Part shown: piece after piece, positions 27,542 through 35,268 of the stretch
Position numbering within the stretch: the stretch's first letter is position 1
Layout of the letters: every line of letters starts with the position of its first letter
From: JAFARZ01 sp035651595
GTDB lineage: Bacteria > Actinomycetota > Actinomycetes > Streptosporangiales > Streptosporangiaceae
Reading direction: 5' to 3'
Length of the DNA stretch: 40,003 bases
NCBI GenBank assembly: GCA_035651595.1
Contig: DASRFJ010000249.1
Location: forward strand, 1-40,003
The notes under the pieces: model-generated
The model's database searches: none
What the model saw: only the letters and a program-made list of their open reading frames with translations
What the model was told of the DNA's origin: nothing
Made by a program: the position numbers and the translations under genes

Positions 27542-28849
27542 CTAGCCGATCCGGAGGAACCAGCGGAGGATCCGCGGCAGCGCGAGAATGTCCGACGTCG
27601 AATGGTCGACGGCGCCGAGCTGGACGACCCGCACCTCACCACCGGCGCTCCTGATGTCCTGCGCGCAGTGCAGGGCGTTTACCTGCGTGACAGTGGTGTC
27701 ACCGCGCGCCGCGAACAGCCGTACCGGAACCCGCGGGGTCCAGCCGGTGCACGTGGAGTTGAGATGGCTGGCCCGAAGCAACTCACCGGTCGGGTGCCTC
27801 AGCAGGTTCAGGAACCTAGGGGTGAGCAGATCGGACAAGCTGGACGGCAGGGCGGCGGGGATCTCGTCGTCCGGGTAATTTCCGTCGAACAGCTTGGTCA
27901 CCGTGGCCGCGTACGGCTCCTTGAACGCTTCGGCGGGCGTCGCGTACAGGTGGTACAGCTTGTTCCACGAGGTGAGCGTGTATCCGATGTAGTACGGGGC
28001 GACCGCCTCGGAGACCTGACCGTTGAACAGCCCCGGCAGCTCCGCGCCGGCCAGGTCGTAGGGCCCGGACACCGGTGCCAGTGCCCGCAGCCCGAAGTAC
28101 CCGGGCGACCCTTGCAGCGAATGGCCCAGCGCCATCGCCGCCGATCCGCCCTGGGAGAACCCGGTCACCAGCACGCCGCGCCGCAGCGTGTCGTGTCGTG
28201 ATGCGGCGAGCGTCCGCGCCGCGGTGAGCAGGTCAGTGGTCGCGGACACCTCCGACTTCGCCACCAGGTACTCAATCGGCCCGGTCCCCGAACCCATCCC
28301 GACGTAGTCCGGCTCGGTCACCGTGAAACCTGCGGATGCGAACAGCTCCGCCGACCAGCGGCCCTCCACCGCGTGGTCCTTGCCCAGCCCGAACGAGGAC
28401 GGCACGTCGGCCTTCGTCGCGGTGGTGCCGTGCGTGTAGCTGACCACGGGCAGGCTGGCCGGTCCCGCCGCCGGCAGCGCGACCAGGCCGCTGGCCACTA
28501 CCGGCCGGCCGGTCGCATTCGTGGTGCGGTACGTGACGCGGTAGGCGTCCACGCCGTAGCGGACCTCGGCGCCACCGAGCGCGGGCGCGCCGGGCCCCAG
28601 ACGGGCCGCGGCCAGCTCGGCCCGCACGCTCGCGGCGGACAGCCGCTGGAGCAGCGTTGCGGACACGAGCGTGCCACCCCGGGCGGACGGCGTGCTGGCG
28701 TGGGCCGGGGCACCGTACCCCATCATCGCGCCGGCGGTGCCGAGCAGCACCAGGCCGGCGACACCGGCTCGCCATGGCTTCCGTATGCCGCGCGCCGACG
28801 GCCGGGGCTTGTCTGGAGAATCAGCTTGAACGTCAATTGAACGGTGCAT
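27542..28849 (-). CDS. Secreted alpha/beta-hydrolase (secretory lipase type)
   Basis: 435 aa from ATG 28849, which has GAGAGG upstream. A signal peptide is clear: basic KPWRAG, hydrophobic VAGLVLLGTAGAMMGYGA, then cleavage near APAHAS. The mature enzyme has VVSYTHGTTATKADVPSSFG, the nucleophile elbow GFSQGGS, the acid in AARGDTTVTQ and the His in VDHSTSD near the C-terminus. It resembles secretory lipases (LIP family), which hydrolyse triglycerides or other esters outside the cell. It is convergent with the LLM gene (12-bp gap). A TGTAAG-N6-CTTACA palindrome lies 78 bp upstream. Confidence 0.88.
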   Translation of the reverse strand: MHRSIDVQADSPDKPRPSARGIRKPWRAGVAGLVLLGTAGAMMGYGAPAHASTPSARGGTLVSATLLQRLSAASVRAELAAARLGPGAPALGGAEVRYGVDAYRVTYRTTNATGRPVVASGLVALPAAGPASLPVVSYTHGTTATKADVPSSFGLGKDHAVEGRWSAELFASAGFTVTEPDYVGMGSGTGPIEYLVAKSEVSATTDLLTAARTLAASRHDTLRRGVLVTGFSQGGSAAMALGHSLQGSPGYFGLRALAPVSGPYDLAGAELPGLFNGQVSEAVAPYYIGYTLTSWNKLYHLYATPAEAFKEPYAATVTKLFDGNYPDDEIPAALPSSLSDLLTPRFLNLLRHPTGELLRASHLNSTCTGWTPRVPVRLFAARGDTTVTQVNALHCAQDIRSAGGEVRVVQLGAVDHSTSDILALPRILRWFLRIG

Positions 28850-28926
28850 GCTGGCCTCTCTGGCTTCGGTTTCATCCGGCCGCGAGCTGGACCCTCGCAT
28901 CCGGACGTTTAGGATGTGCTTTCACC

Positions 28927-28944
28927 TGTAAGAGAAAACTTACA
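28927..28944. promoter_or_regulatory. TGTAAG-N6-CTTACA palindrome upstream of lipase
   Basis: A perfect 6-bp inverted repeat with a 6-base AT-rich spacer in the gap between the lipase and UMP-kinase genes. The shape suits a dimeric repressor; the regulator is unknown. Confidence 0.55.
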
Positions 28945-28998
28945 TATGAAGCCTGGATCCGTCAAGCTGCTGAGCCAGGGGCTAAAGTGAATTCGTAC

Positions 28999-29721
28999 CT
29001 AGAGCTTGTGACTGATCCGCGTGCCGAGTTCTTCGCCCTCGCAGATCCGCCGCATGACGCCGGCCGCGGCGACGTCGAACACGTGCATGGTCAGGTTCTG
29101 CTCGTTCGCGAGGACGAAGGCACTGGTGTCCATCACCCGCACCCCGACCGCGAGTGCCTCGTCATAGGTCAGCTGGGTGTACCGGACCGCCGACGGGTTC
29201 TCCCGCGGGTCGCTGTCGTACACCCCGTCCACCCCGCGCTTGGCGACCAGCAGGGCGTCCGCGTCCAGTTCCAGCGCTCGCTGCACCGCGGGGTAGTCGG
29301 TGGTCACGTACGGCTGGCCGATCCCGCCGGCCAGCAGCACGATCATGCCGCGGCTGAGGTGATGCACCGCGCGCAGCCGGATGAACGGCTCGGCAACGCT
29401 GTGGATCGGAACCGCGGTCATCACCCGCACGTCGATGTCGGTGCGCGCCGTTAGCGCGCCGCGCAGCATGAGCGCGTTCATGATCGTGCCGAGCATGCCG
29501 ATGTTGTCCGCCTCGGCCCGGCTGATACCCCAGCCGTCGGCCATCCGGCCGCGGAAGTAGTTGCCGCCGCCGACCACGACGGCGACCTGCACGCCGAGGT
29601 CCCGCACGGACAGCACTTCCTCGGCGACGCGCGCCAGGCTCGCCGGATCGACACCCGACCCGGCCGCCCCCGCGAGCGCCTCACCGCTGAGCTTGACCAG
29701 GACCCTGCTGTATCGCGGCAC
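28999..29721 (-). CDS. UMP kinase-like protein, divergent PyrH paralogue
   Basis: 240 aa from GTG 29721 (AAGGGGGA nine bases upstream). PyrH family kinases phosphorylate UMP to UDP. Motifs seen: YSRVLVKLSGEALAG, VVVGGGNYFRG, IGMLGTIMNALMLRGAL, VAEPFIRLRAVHHLSRGMIV, GGIGQPYVTTDYPA, LVAKRGVDGVYDSDPRENPS, then VRVMDTSAFVLANEQNL. Several positions differ from housekeeping PyrH; for example ANEQNL stands where CRENNL-like residues are usual. The gene is not in the rpsB-tsf-pyrH-frr context, so it is probably a second copy. Its neighbours are a lipase and an AraC/VOC pair, which give no hint of role. Confidence 0.85.
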   Translation of the reverse strand: MPRYSRVLVKLSGEALAGAAGSGVDPASLARVAEEVLSVRDLGVQVAVVVGGGNYFRGRMADGWGISRAEADNIGMLGTIMNALMLRGALTARTDIDVRVMTAVPIHSVAEPFIRLRAVHHLSRGMIVLLAGGIGQPYVTTDYPAVQRALELDADALLVAKRGVDGVYDSDPRENPSAVRYTQLTYDEALAVGVRVMDTSAFVLANEQNLTMHVFDVAAAGVMRRICEGEELGTRISHKL

Positions 29722-29914
29722 GTGCGATCCCCCTTCCTGGCCGCCCACCTGCGACCTCAGCCACGGTACCGCATGTACTCGATGGGTAGTCTGAAAGCAT
29801 TGACCGAGTAGACACTGTCTCACTGGTCACCGGAGGGCGGCTTCTTCCGCGACGGCCAGCGCATCCCCTGGTGATCGGCCTTTTTCCGAACGACGTTCAC
29901 TGATCGCCCGCAGA

Positions 29915-30043
29915 GTGCACTCCGATCAGGAGCAGGGCGTCCACCAGGGCCTGACCGCGCTGACCGCGCTGGCCGCGGTCGCCAGCCTTCTCACGCTGGC
30001 CGCGGCCGTCCTGGCGGTCAGCCGGGTTACCCTGGGACGGTGA
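29915..30043 (+). CDS. Possible small membrane protein or gene remnant
   Basis: A 42-residue frame from GTG 29915 has one hydrophobic helix (LTALAAVASLLTLAAAVLAV) and ends in a TGA overlapping the AraC-gene GTG (GTGA). No ribosome site is visible. The frame is open upstream to about 29850. In another frame just upstream, HWSPEGGFFRDGQRIPW ends in a stop, resembling the Trp/Gly motifs of actinobacterial membrane proteins. The whole of 29824-30043 may therefore be the debris of a larger gene. Confidence 0.3.
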   Translation: MHSDQEQGVHQGLTALTALAAVASLLTLAAAVLAVSRVTLGR

Positions 30044-30447
30044 CGCCGGAAAAGCCCGCTGACCTCGCGCGCTTGCGCCGTGCCCGGGATCTGATGGACC
30101 ACGAGTACGCGAGCCCGCTGGACGTCGCCGCGCTCGCCCGGGTCGCGCTGATGTCGACCGCTCACTTCGCGCGGCAGTTCCGCGCCACGTACGGCGAGAC
30201 CCCCTACTCCTACCTGATGACGCGGCGGATCGAGCGGGCGAAGGCGCTGCTGCGCCGTGGCGAGCTGTCGGTCACCGAGGTCTGCATGGCGGTCGGGTGT
30301 ACGTCGCTCGGCTCGTTCAGCGCGCGGTTCACCGAGCTGGTCGGCGAGACGCCGACGGCCTACCGGGCTCGTGACCACGGTCAGCTCGCGAGCGTGCCTG
30401 GCTGCATCGCCAAGGAACTGACCCGGCCCAGTCGCGGGGCTCGCTAG
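30040..30447 (+). CDS. AraC-family regulator, DNA-binding domain only
   Basis: 135 aa, almost entirely the double helix-turn-helix of AraC proteins. The first is LDVAALARVALMSTAHFARQ; the second is LSVTEVCMAVGCTSLGSFSA, followed by RFTELVGETPTAYR. There is no separate ligand-binding domain. Such short AraC proteins are often paired with a VOC-fold gene, and a VOC gene follows here after 10 bp, so the neighbour may be the sensed or controlled partner. GTG start. Confidence 0.9.
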   Translation: MTPEKPADLARLRRARDLMDHEYASPLDVAALARVALMSTAHFARQFRATYGETPYSYLMTRRIERAKALLRRGELSVTEVCMAVGCTSLGSFSARFTELVGETPTAYRARDHGQLASVPGCIAKELTRPSRGAR

Positions 30448-30457
30448 CATTGCGAAC

Positions 30458-30868
30458 ATGGACCTTACGCTTTCCACTTGCTTCATCCAAGTCCATGACC
30501 CCGATCTAGCACTGGTTTTCTACCGTGACGTACTCGGCCTGGACCTGCGTAACGACGTGGCCAACGAGGACTTCCGCTGGATCACCGTCGGTGCCGCCTC
30601 CCAGCCCGGTGTCTCGATCGTCCTCACGAACTACGTGTGCGGCGCCCCGGCCGACAGCGACGCGATCGCCGGCCTGCTCGCCAAGGGTGCCCTGAACGGC
30701 GTGCATTTCCGCACCGACGACCTCTTCGCCACGTTCGAGAAGATACGAGCCTCCGGCGCGGACATCGTGCAGGAGCCGACGGACCAAGTGTGGGGCACGC
30801 GGGACTGCGCGGTGCGGGACCCGTCCGGCAACCTGGTGCGTATCGACGAGGTGCCCGCTAACCGATGA
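30458..30868 (+). CDS. VOC (glyoxalase/bleomycin-resistance) family protein
   Basis: 136 aa with two beta-alpha-beta-beta-beta modules: STCFIQVHDPDLALVFYRDV with LGLDLRNDV, then GVHFRTDDLFATFEKIRASG and RDCAVRDPSGNLVRIDE. The metal ligands usual in this fold map to the His of VHDPD or HFRTDD and the Glu of IDEV. Members include glyoxalases, dioxygenases and drug-binding proteins; substrate unknown. It is co-directional with the AraC gene and overlaps the convergent LLM gene by 11 bp at the stop. Confidence 0.9.
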   Translation: MDLTLSTCFIQVHDPDLALVFYRDVLGLDLRNDVANEDFRWITVGAASQPGVSIVLTNYVCGAPADSDAIAGLLAKGALNGVHFRTDDLFATFEKIRASGADIVQEPTDQVWGTRDCAVRDPSGNLVRIDEVPANR

Positions 30869-31793
30869 TCTCGGCCAGGGCGGGCAGCGAAGCCTCGTCG
30901 GCGACCAGGTAGGACAGGCCGAACCTGTCGCGGCGCGTCGCCAGGTCGGCGCGGATCTGGTCCGGGCTGCCGATGAAGATCGTCGGCATGGACCACACGG
31001 TCTCGACGTCGATCCCGGTCCAGCCGCGCCGCGCGATCAGCTCCTCGGTGCTCGCCCGCCGCTTGTCCGTCACGACGAACGTGCCGAAGGCGTTGATCTC
31101 CAGGTCCGGGAACCGGTCGCCGGCCCCGGTGCGGATCTCGCCGACCTTCCGGTCGAACGCCTCGGGCAGCCGGTCGCCCGGATCGTCGCTGTCCGTGGAG
31201 TCCTTGATCGGGGCGGGCAGCACCCCGACGATGTCGGCGTGCCGGCCAGCCAGGCGCAGCATGCGCGGCCCGCCGCCGCCCACCAGCAGCCGCGGCACGC
31301 CGTCACGCGGCGGCAGCACATCCAGGCTCAGGCCGTCGATCCGGTAGTTGGCGCTGCCGTGGTGAACAGGCGTGCCGGCCAGCAGTCCCTTGATGATGCC
31401 CAGCGACTCGTCCAGCCGCGTGACGCGCTGGCCGGCCGTGCCGAACGCGATGCCGGCCGCGTCGTATTCCGGCTGGTACCAGCCGGCGCCGATGCCCAGC
31501 TCGAACCGGCCGCCGGACAGCAGGTGCAGGCTCGCCGCTTCGTGCGCCAGGATCGCGGGATGCCGGAAGTCGTTGGACAGCACGATCGTGCCGAGCCGCA
31601 GCCGCGTGGTGACCGCCGCCGCGGCCGCCAGCGCGGAGAACGGTGCGAGCTGCTGCCCGAACGCGCCGGCCGAGAAGTGGTCCCGGATCAGCAGCACGTC
31701 GACCCCGGTGTCCTCGACGTGCCGTGCGTAGTCAAGCCAGGCACGTCCCGGCCGCACCGACTCTGACACCACACCAAACCGCAGTTGCCTCAT
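30858..31793 (-). CDS. LLM-class F420-dependent oxidoreductase (TIGR03621-like)
   Basis: 311 aa from ATG 31793; a longer frame to 31925 runs through Gly/Arg-rich repeats and is unlikely. Luciferase-like barrel: QLRFGVVSESVRPGRAWLDY, VDVLLIRDHFSAGAFGQQLA, TRLRLGTIVLSNDFRHPAIL, LLSGGRFELGIGAGWYQPEY and VPRLLVGGGGPRMLRLAGRH. The pattern fits the MSMEG_2516-type F420 group. The substrate is unknown. It lies downstream of the ABC-importer genes on the same strand but is separated from them by a strong palindrome, so it is probably a separate unit. Confidence 0.9.
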   Translation of the reverse strand: MRQLRFGVVSESVRPGRAWLDYARHVEDTGVDVLLIRDHFSAGAFGQQLAPFSALAAAAAVTTRLRLGTIVLSNDFRHPAILAHEAASLHLLSGGRFELGIGAGWYQPEYDAAGIAFGTAGQRVTRLDESLGIIKGLLAGTPVHHGSANYRIDGLSLDVLPPRDGVPRLLVGGGGPRMLRLAGRHADIVGVLPAPIKDSTDSDDPGDRLPEAFDRKVGEIRTGAGDRFPDLEINAFGTFVVTDKRRASTEELIARRGWTGIDVETVWSMPTIFIGSPDQIRADLATRRDRFGLSYLVADEASLPALAEIIG

Positions 31794-31860
31794 ACGGACC
31801 ACCGTAGAGAACCGAACCGTGTCCCCGGACCCGATGTCCGCGAACCGCCACCTCCCCGCA

Positions 31861-31894
31861 CCCTCCGCCCTCCGCCCTCCGCCCTCGCCCTCCG
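31861..31894. repeat. ccctccg short tandem repeats
   Basis: Three perfect copies of ccctccg, a 6-bp variant and another copy, in the non-coding leader of the LLM gene. An imperfect inverted repeat (ccggatatg / catattccgg, 31897-31919) follows and could be an operator. Confidence 0.7.
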
Positions 31895-31945
31895 AACCGG
31901 ATATGTCGGCATATTCCGGGCGCACACGAGCCGCGCCGGATTATC

Positions 31946-31986
31946 GCGGACACTTACCCCCCCGATCCGGGGGGGTAAGTGTCCGC
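31946..31986. terminator. Perfect 41-bp palindrome, probable terminator or REP element
   Basis: gcggacacttacccccccg (31946-31964), loop atc, cgggggggtaagtgtccgc (31968-31986): a 19-bp perfect stem. It lies 65 bp after the ABC ATPase stop, where the minus-strand operon should end, but there is no T-run on that side. The plus-strand side has attttt at 31991. Its C7/G7 core recalls the palindromes at 1764 and 33980. Confidence 0.7.
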
Positions 31987-32051
31987 AATGATTTTTCGAA
32001 CCCGTGACCGAGGCAAGTCGCGCGGACAGATCGGGATATTTCGCTGGCGGG

Positions 32052-32924
32052 CTAGGTTGTCGCGTCGTCTCCGGGGAGCCCGGCATCGGCCGCTTCGGCG
32101 GCTAGCTCGCGCGCCACCTCGGCCGTGCCAGAGCCGTCGCCGCCAGCGGTCAGGCTCATCAGCTCGTCGCTGAGCTCCTTCAGCTCGGTGCCGCCGGCCA
32201 TCATCTCGGTCAGGCCCTCCACCGTGGTCTCGTTCTTGCGCACGCTGGCCATCAGCCTGCCGCGCTTGAGCAGGTAGAACCGGTCGCCGACCGGGTACGC
32301 GTGGTGCGGGTTGTGGGTGATGAAGATGACGCCCTTGCCCATCTCCCTGGCCTGCACGATGTACCGCAGCACGATCCCGGACTGCCGGACGCCGAGCGCC
32401 GAGGTCGGCTCGTCGAGGATCAGCACCCGGGCGCCGAAGTACACTGCCCGGGCGATCGCCATCGCCTGCCGCTCGCCCCCGGACAGCGTGCCCACCGTCT
32501 GGTTGGGATCACGGATGTCGATGCCCATCTTCCGCATCTCGTCGCGGGTGATCGACCGCGCCTTGGCGATGTCCATGCGGCGCAGCGCACCGCGGCCGCG
32601 CGCCGGCTCCTGCCCCAGGAAGAAGTTCCGCCACAGCGACATCAGCGGGACCGTCGCCAGGTCCTGGTACACGGTCGCGATGCCGGCCGCGCGTGCCTCC
32701 CGCGGGCCGGCCAGGGTGACCGGCGCCCCGTCGATCAGCACCGCACCCGAGTCCGGCGGGAACACCCCGGACAGGATCTTGATCAGCGTCGACTTGCCTG
32801 CGCCGTTGTCGCCGAGCACGCAGGTCACCTCGCCGGCGTTCACCCGCAGCGAGATCCCCTGGAGCGCGATCGCGCTGCCGAAGTACTTCACCACGTCGCG
32901 CACTTCCAGCAGCGGTTCGGTCAT
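32052..32924 (-). CDS. Sugar/polyol ABC transporter ATPase (FrcA-type)
   Basis: 290 aa from ATG 32924; the longer ATG at 32966 overlaps the permease stop and lacks a better ribosome site. It has one nucleotide-binding domain: Walker A GDNGAGKST, Q-loop region TVYQDL, signature LSGGERQAMAIARAV, Walker B VLILDEPTSAL and H-loop FITHN. Its single domain (not the double RbsA type) fits the FrcBCA group. A Gly/Ala-rich acidic tail follows. It is the last gene of the binding-protein/permease/ATPase operon beside the inositol genes, so myo-inositol or a related polyol is the likely cargo (inferred). Confidence 0.93.
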   Translation of the reverse strand: MTEPLLEVRDVVKYFGSAIALQGISLRVNAGEVTCVLGDNGAGKSTLIKILSGVFPPDSGAVLIDGAPVTLAGPREARAAGIATVYQDLATVPLMSLWRNFFLGQEPARGRGALRRMDIAKARSITRDEMRKMGIDIRDPNQTVGTLSGGERQAMAIARAVYFGARVLILDEPTSALGVRQSGIVLRYIVQAREMGKGVIFITHNPHHAYPVGDRFYLLKRGRLMASVRKNETTVEGLTEMMAGGTELKELSDELMSLTAGGDGSGTAEVARELAAEAADAGLPGDDATT

Positions 32925-32931
32925 GAGCCAC

Positions 32932-33939
32932 TCACCTCCGGGCGCGCTGGGCACGCTGATAGACAACGGTGTTGACCACCACGGCGATGAACAGCACCAC
33001 GCCGAGGAACGTGAAGTCCCACGAACTGTCCCAGCCCGCGTAGATCACGCCCTGGAACGCCATGCCGATGATGCACGCGCCGAGCGCGGCGCCCACCGCG
33101 GAGCCGTACCCGCCGGTGAGCAGGCAGCCGCCGATAACCGCCGCGATGATGTAGTAGAACTCGTAGCCGACGCCCTGCTCGGACACCGCGGACGAGGCCT
33201 GGGTGAACGTGATGATGCCCACCAGGGACGCGGCCATCGACGTGAACACGAACAGCAGGACCTTCGTCCTGGCCACCGGCACGCCCACGTTCCGCGCCGC
33301 GTTCTGGTCGCCGCCGACCGCGTAGATCCAGTTCCCGAACGTGGTGCGGGACAGCAGCCAGGTGGCCGCCACGGTCACCGCGATAAACCAGAGCACCGAG
33401 GTCTGGTACCCGGACGTGAGCGACCCGTTGCTGCCGAACGTGCTGCCGAACACGTCCTTGGCGCTGGCCAGCCCGCCGGCCGGCCCGCTCAGCGAGACCT
33501 GCGTGCTGCCGTGGTTCACCTTCAGCACGCCGCCGATCGTAAGGCCGCGCAGCACGAAGAACGTGGCCAGCGTGATGATGAAGCTGGGCAGCCCGGTCTT
33601 CACCCGGACGAACCCGTTCAGCAGGCCGATCAGCGCGCCGAACACCAGCGTGGCGCCGATGGCCAGCCACGCGTTCCAGCCCAGGTGGCCGATGAGCAGG
33701 CCCATCAGGATCGCGCCGGCGCCGGTCATGACGCCCGCCGACAGGTCGAACTCGCCGCCGACCATGAGCAGGCCGACCGGCACGGACATGATGCCGTAGA
33801 ACGCGGCCTGCTGGGTCCACGCCGCAAGCCCGGTCTGGGACAGCCAGAGGTTCACGGGAGCGAACGCGGTGAAGATCAAGAAGATGGCGACAAAGCCCAT
33901 CAGCGCGCCAAGTTCCGGCCGCTGCATGAGCCTGGTCAC
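32932..33939 (-). CDS. Sugar/polyol ABC transporter permease (FrcC-type)
   Basis: About 335 aa from GTG 33939; ATG 33927 is an alternative. The frame is open to ATG 34092, but those residues (GGVTGGVVPPGEKTVPPGE) are encoded by G/C-rich palindromes and are probably not translated. There are about nine to ten membrane helices: LGALMGFVAIFLIFTAFAPV, GIMSVPVGLLMVGGEFDLSA, GLPSFIITLATFFVLRGLTI and GYGSAVGAALGACIIGMAFQ. This is the BPD_transp_2 family. It carries the substrate delivered by the lipoprotein encoded at 34085-35152. Confidence 0.9.
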   Translation of the reverse strand: MTRLMQRPELGALMGFVAIFLIFTAFAPVNLWLSQTGLAAWTQQAAFYGIMSVPVGLLMVGGEFDLSAGVMTGAGAILMGLLIGHLGWNAWLAIGATLVFGALIGLLNGFVRVKTGLPSFIITLATFFVLRGLTIGGVLKVNHGSTQVSLSGPAGGLASAKDVFGSTFGSNGSLTSGYQTSVLWFIAVTVAATWLLSRTTFGNWIYAVGGDQNAARNVGVPVARTKVLLFVFTSMAASLVGIITFTQASSAVSEQGVGYEFYYIIAAVIGGCLLTGGYGSAVGAALGACIIGMAFQGVIYAGWDSSWDFTFLGVVLFIAVVVNTVVYQRAQRARR

Positions 33940-33950
33940 ACGGCTCAGTG

Positions 33951-34077
33951 TTTCCCCCGGGGGGACGGTTTTTTCCCCCGGGGGGACGACCCCCCCGGTG
34001 ACCCCCCCGCGATCAGGGGGCTGCCCGCCCCCTGAAACCCCGGGCCCAGGGGCCGCGAGTGCGGCGGCCCCTGGGTT
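33951..34077. repeat. Chain of G/C-rich palindromes between ABC genes
   Basis: Two direct copies of tttcccccggggggacg (33951-33967 and 33972-33988) are followed by acgaccccccc and ggtgaccccccc (to 34009). Next come two stem-loops: tcagggggc/gccccctga (34014-34036) and cccaggggccgc/gcggcccctggg (34046-34076, loop 7). They lie just after the binding-protein stop. Such structures can stabilise the upstream message or reduce read-through, so the binding protein is made in excess. Confidence 0.75.
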
Positions 34078-34084
34078 TCTGCGC

Positions 34085-35152
34085 TTAATCATCGCCTGCC
34101 GCGATGGCCGCTTGGACGGTGGACACGTTGTTCTTGTTCACCACCAGCGGGCCGGTGTCGAGGACGTTACCGGGCGATACCGAGTTGCCTTCGTGCTTCT
34201 TGTACAGGAACAGCGACATGATCGGCAAGTATCCCTGGAGGTACTGCTGCTGGTCGATGGCGAAGTCCAGACTGCCGTTCTGCAGGTCGCTGACCACTTG
34301 GCTGTTCAGGTCGAACGTGCCGATCTTCACGCTGCTCTTGCCCGCCACCAGCGGTATCAGGGCACCGGCGATCGCGTTGTTCAGCGTCATCACCGCGTTG
34401 ATGCCCGGGTGCGCCTGAAGGTAGGCGGTCACCTGCTGGTCCGCCTGCTGCGGGTTGCTCGCCGCGTTCGGCGTGGACAGGATCAGCTCGGTGCAGGCCG
34501 GGCCGTGCGCTGGCGGCGCGGCGGCGGTGGAGCAGGTCTGCCCGGCGCCGAGCGCCTGCGCGATGCCGTTGCACCGGTCCAGCAGGTTCTGGCCGGACTG
34601 GTGGATGACGCAGAGCACGTTGTTCGCGCTCTGGCTCTGGAAGACCGCGCCGGCTCGCTCGCCCGCGACCTGCTCGGGCTGGCCGACACAGGTGATGGCG
34701 TTGGTGGCGGACAGGTCCGTCGCGTCGCAGCCGGCGTTCAGCGTGACGACGGGGATGCCGGCCGCGACCGCCTTGGCGATCGTCGAGTTCATCAGGCTCG
34801 GGTCGTGGTCGGACACCGCGATGCCGGCGACGTGCGCGTTGATGGCGTCTTGGATCTGGGCGTTCTCGGCATTGTCGTCCGGCTCGGCCTGGCCCTGCTG
34901 CTGGGAGCCGTACACTTCGCTGAGCTTGCAGCCGAGGTCCTTGGCCGCGTCCTTCGCGCCCTTGTAGACCACGCTCCAGAAGCTGCCGTTGTCGCCGTGC
35001 GTGATCACGGCGAAGGTGTACGGGCAACCGCTCGACTGCGCTGTCGTCGAACCGCCGCCGGAGCTCGAACCGCTCGACGAACACGCCGCTATGAGAACCA
35101 GCACCAGCGGCGCCGCCAGCAACGCAGCCAGCGTTCTCCTGCTCTTCCGCAT
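34085..35152 (-). CDS. Sugar/polyol-binding lipoprotein (ABC importer)
   Basis: 355 aa from ATG 35152, with CAGGAGGA just upstream. Lipoprotein signal: MRKSRRTLAALLAAPLVLVL then the lipobox IAAC. A Ser/Gly-rich linker follows. The mature part is a type 1 periplasmic-binding fold of the RbsB/FrcB group: FAVITHGDNGSFWSVVYKGA, GIAVSDHDPSLMNSTIAKAV, AAGIPVVTLNAGCD, then HPGINAVMTLNNAIAGALIP and SVKIGTFDLNSQVVSDLQNG. It is anchored outside the membrane and hands its ligand to the permease. It is divergent from the GntR regulator and close to iol genes, so an inositol-type ligand is likely but unproven. Confidence 0.92.
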   Translation of the reverse strand: MRKSRRTLAALLAAPLVLVLIAACSSSGSSSGGGSTTAQSSGCPYTFAVITHGDNGSFWSVVYKGAKDAAKDLGCKLSEVYGSQQQGQAEPDDNAENAQIQDAINAHVAGIAVSDHDPSLMNSTIAKAVAAGIPVVTLNAGCDATDLSATNAITCVGQPEQVAGERAGAVFQSQSANNVLCVIHQSGQNLLDRCNGIAQALGAGQTCSTAAAPPAHGPACTELILSTPNAASNPQQADQQVTAYLQAHPGINAVMTLNNAIAGALIPLVAGKSSVKIGTFDLNSQVVSDLQNGSLDFAIDQQQYLQGYLPIMSLFLYKKHEGNSVSPGNVLDTGPLVVNKNNVSTVQAAIAAGDD

Positions 35153-35179
35153 GTTTCCTCCTGGGGCATGGTGCACCGA

Positions 35180-35208
35180 AACTTAACTCACACCTAATGT
35201 CATGTCAA
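35180..35208 (-). promoter_or_regulatory. Sigma70-type promoter of the ABC operon
   Basis: On the minus strand TTGACA (complement of 35203-35208), 17 bp, TAAGTT (complement of 35180-35185): a consensus -35, ideal spacing and a fair -10. It is 28 bp from the binding-protein start. The surrounding AT-rich gap (35153-35268) must also hold GntR sites; repeats such as atgtcatgtcaat are visible but I cannot define the operator. Confidence 0.75.
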
Positions 35209-35268
35209 TAGAATGTAAGTAGGTCAGGACAATATGAACTAAACTGAGACTCGCGATACACTGTCGGC

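Noticed and set aside
33963..34009. G-quadruplex on the minus strand
   Set aside because: Four G-runs are present, but loops are long and pair with C-runs, so hairpins are the better explanation.
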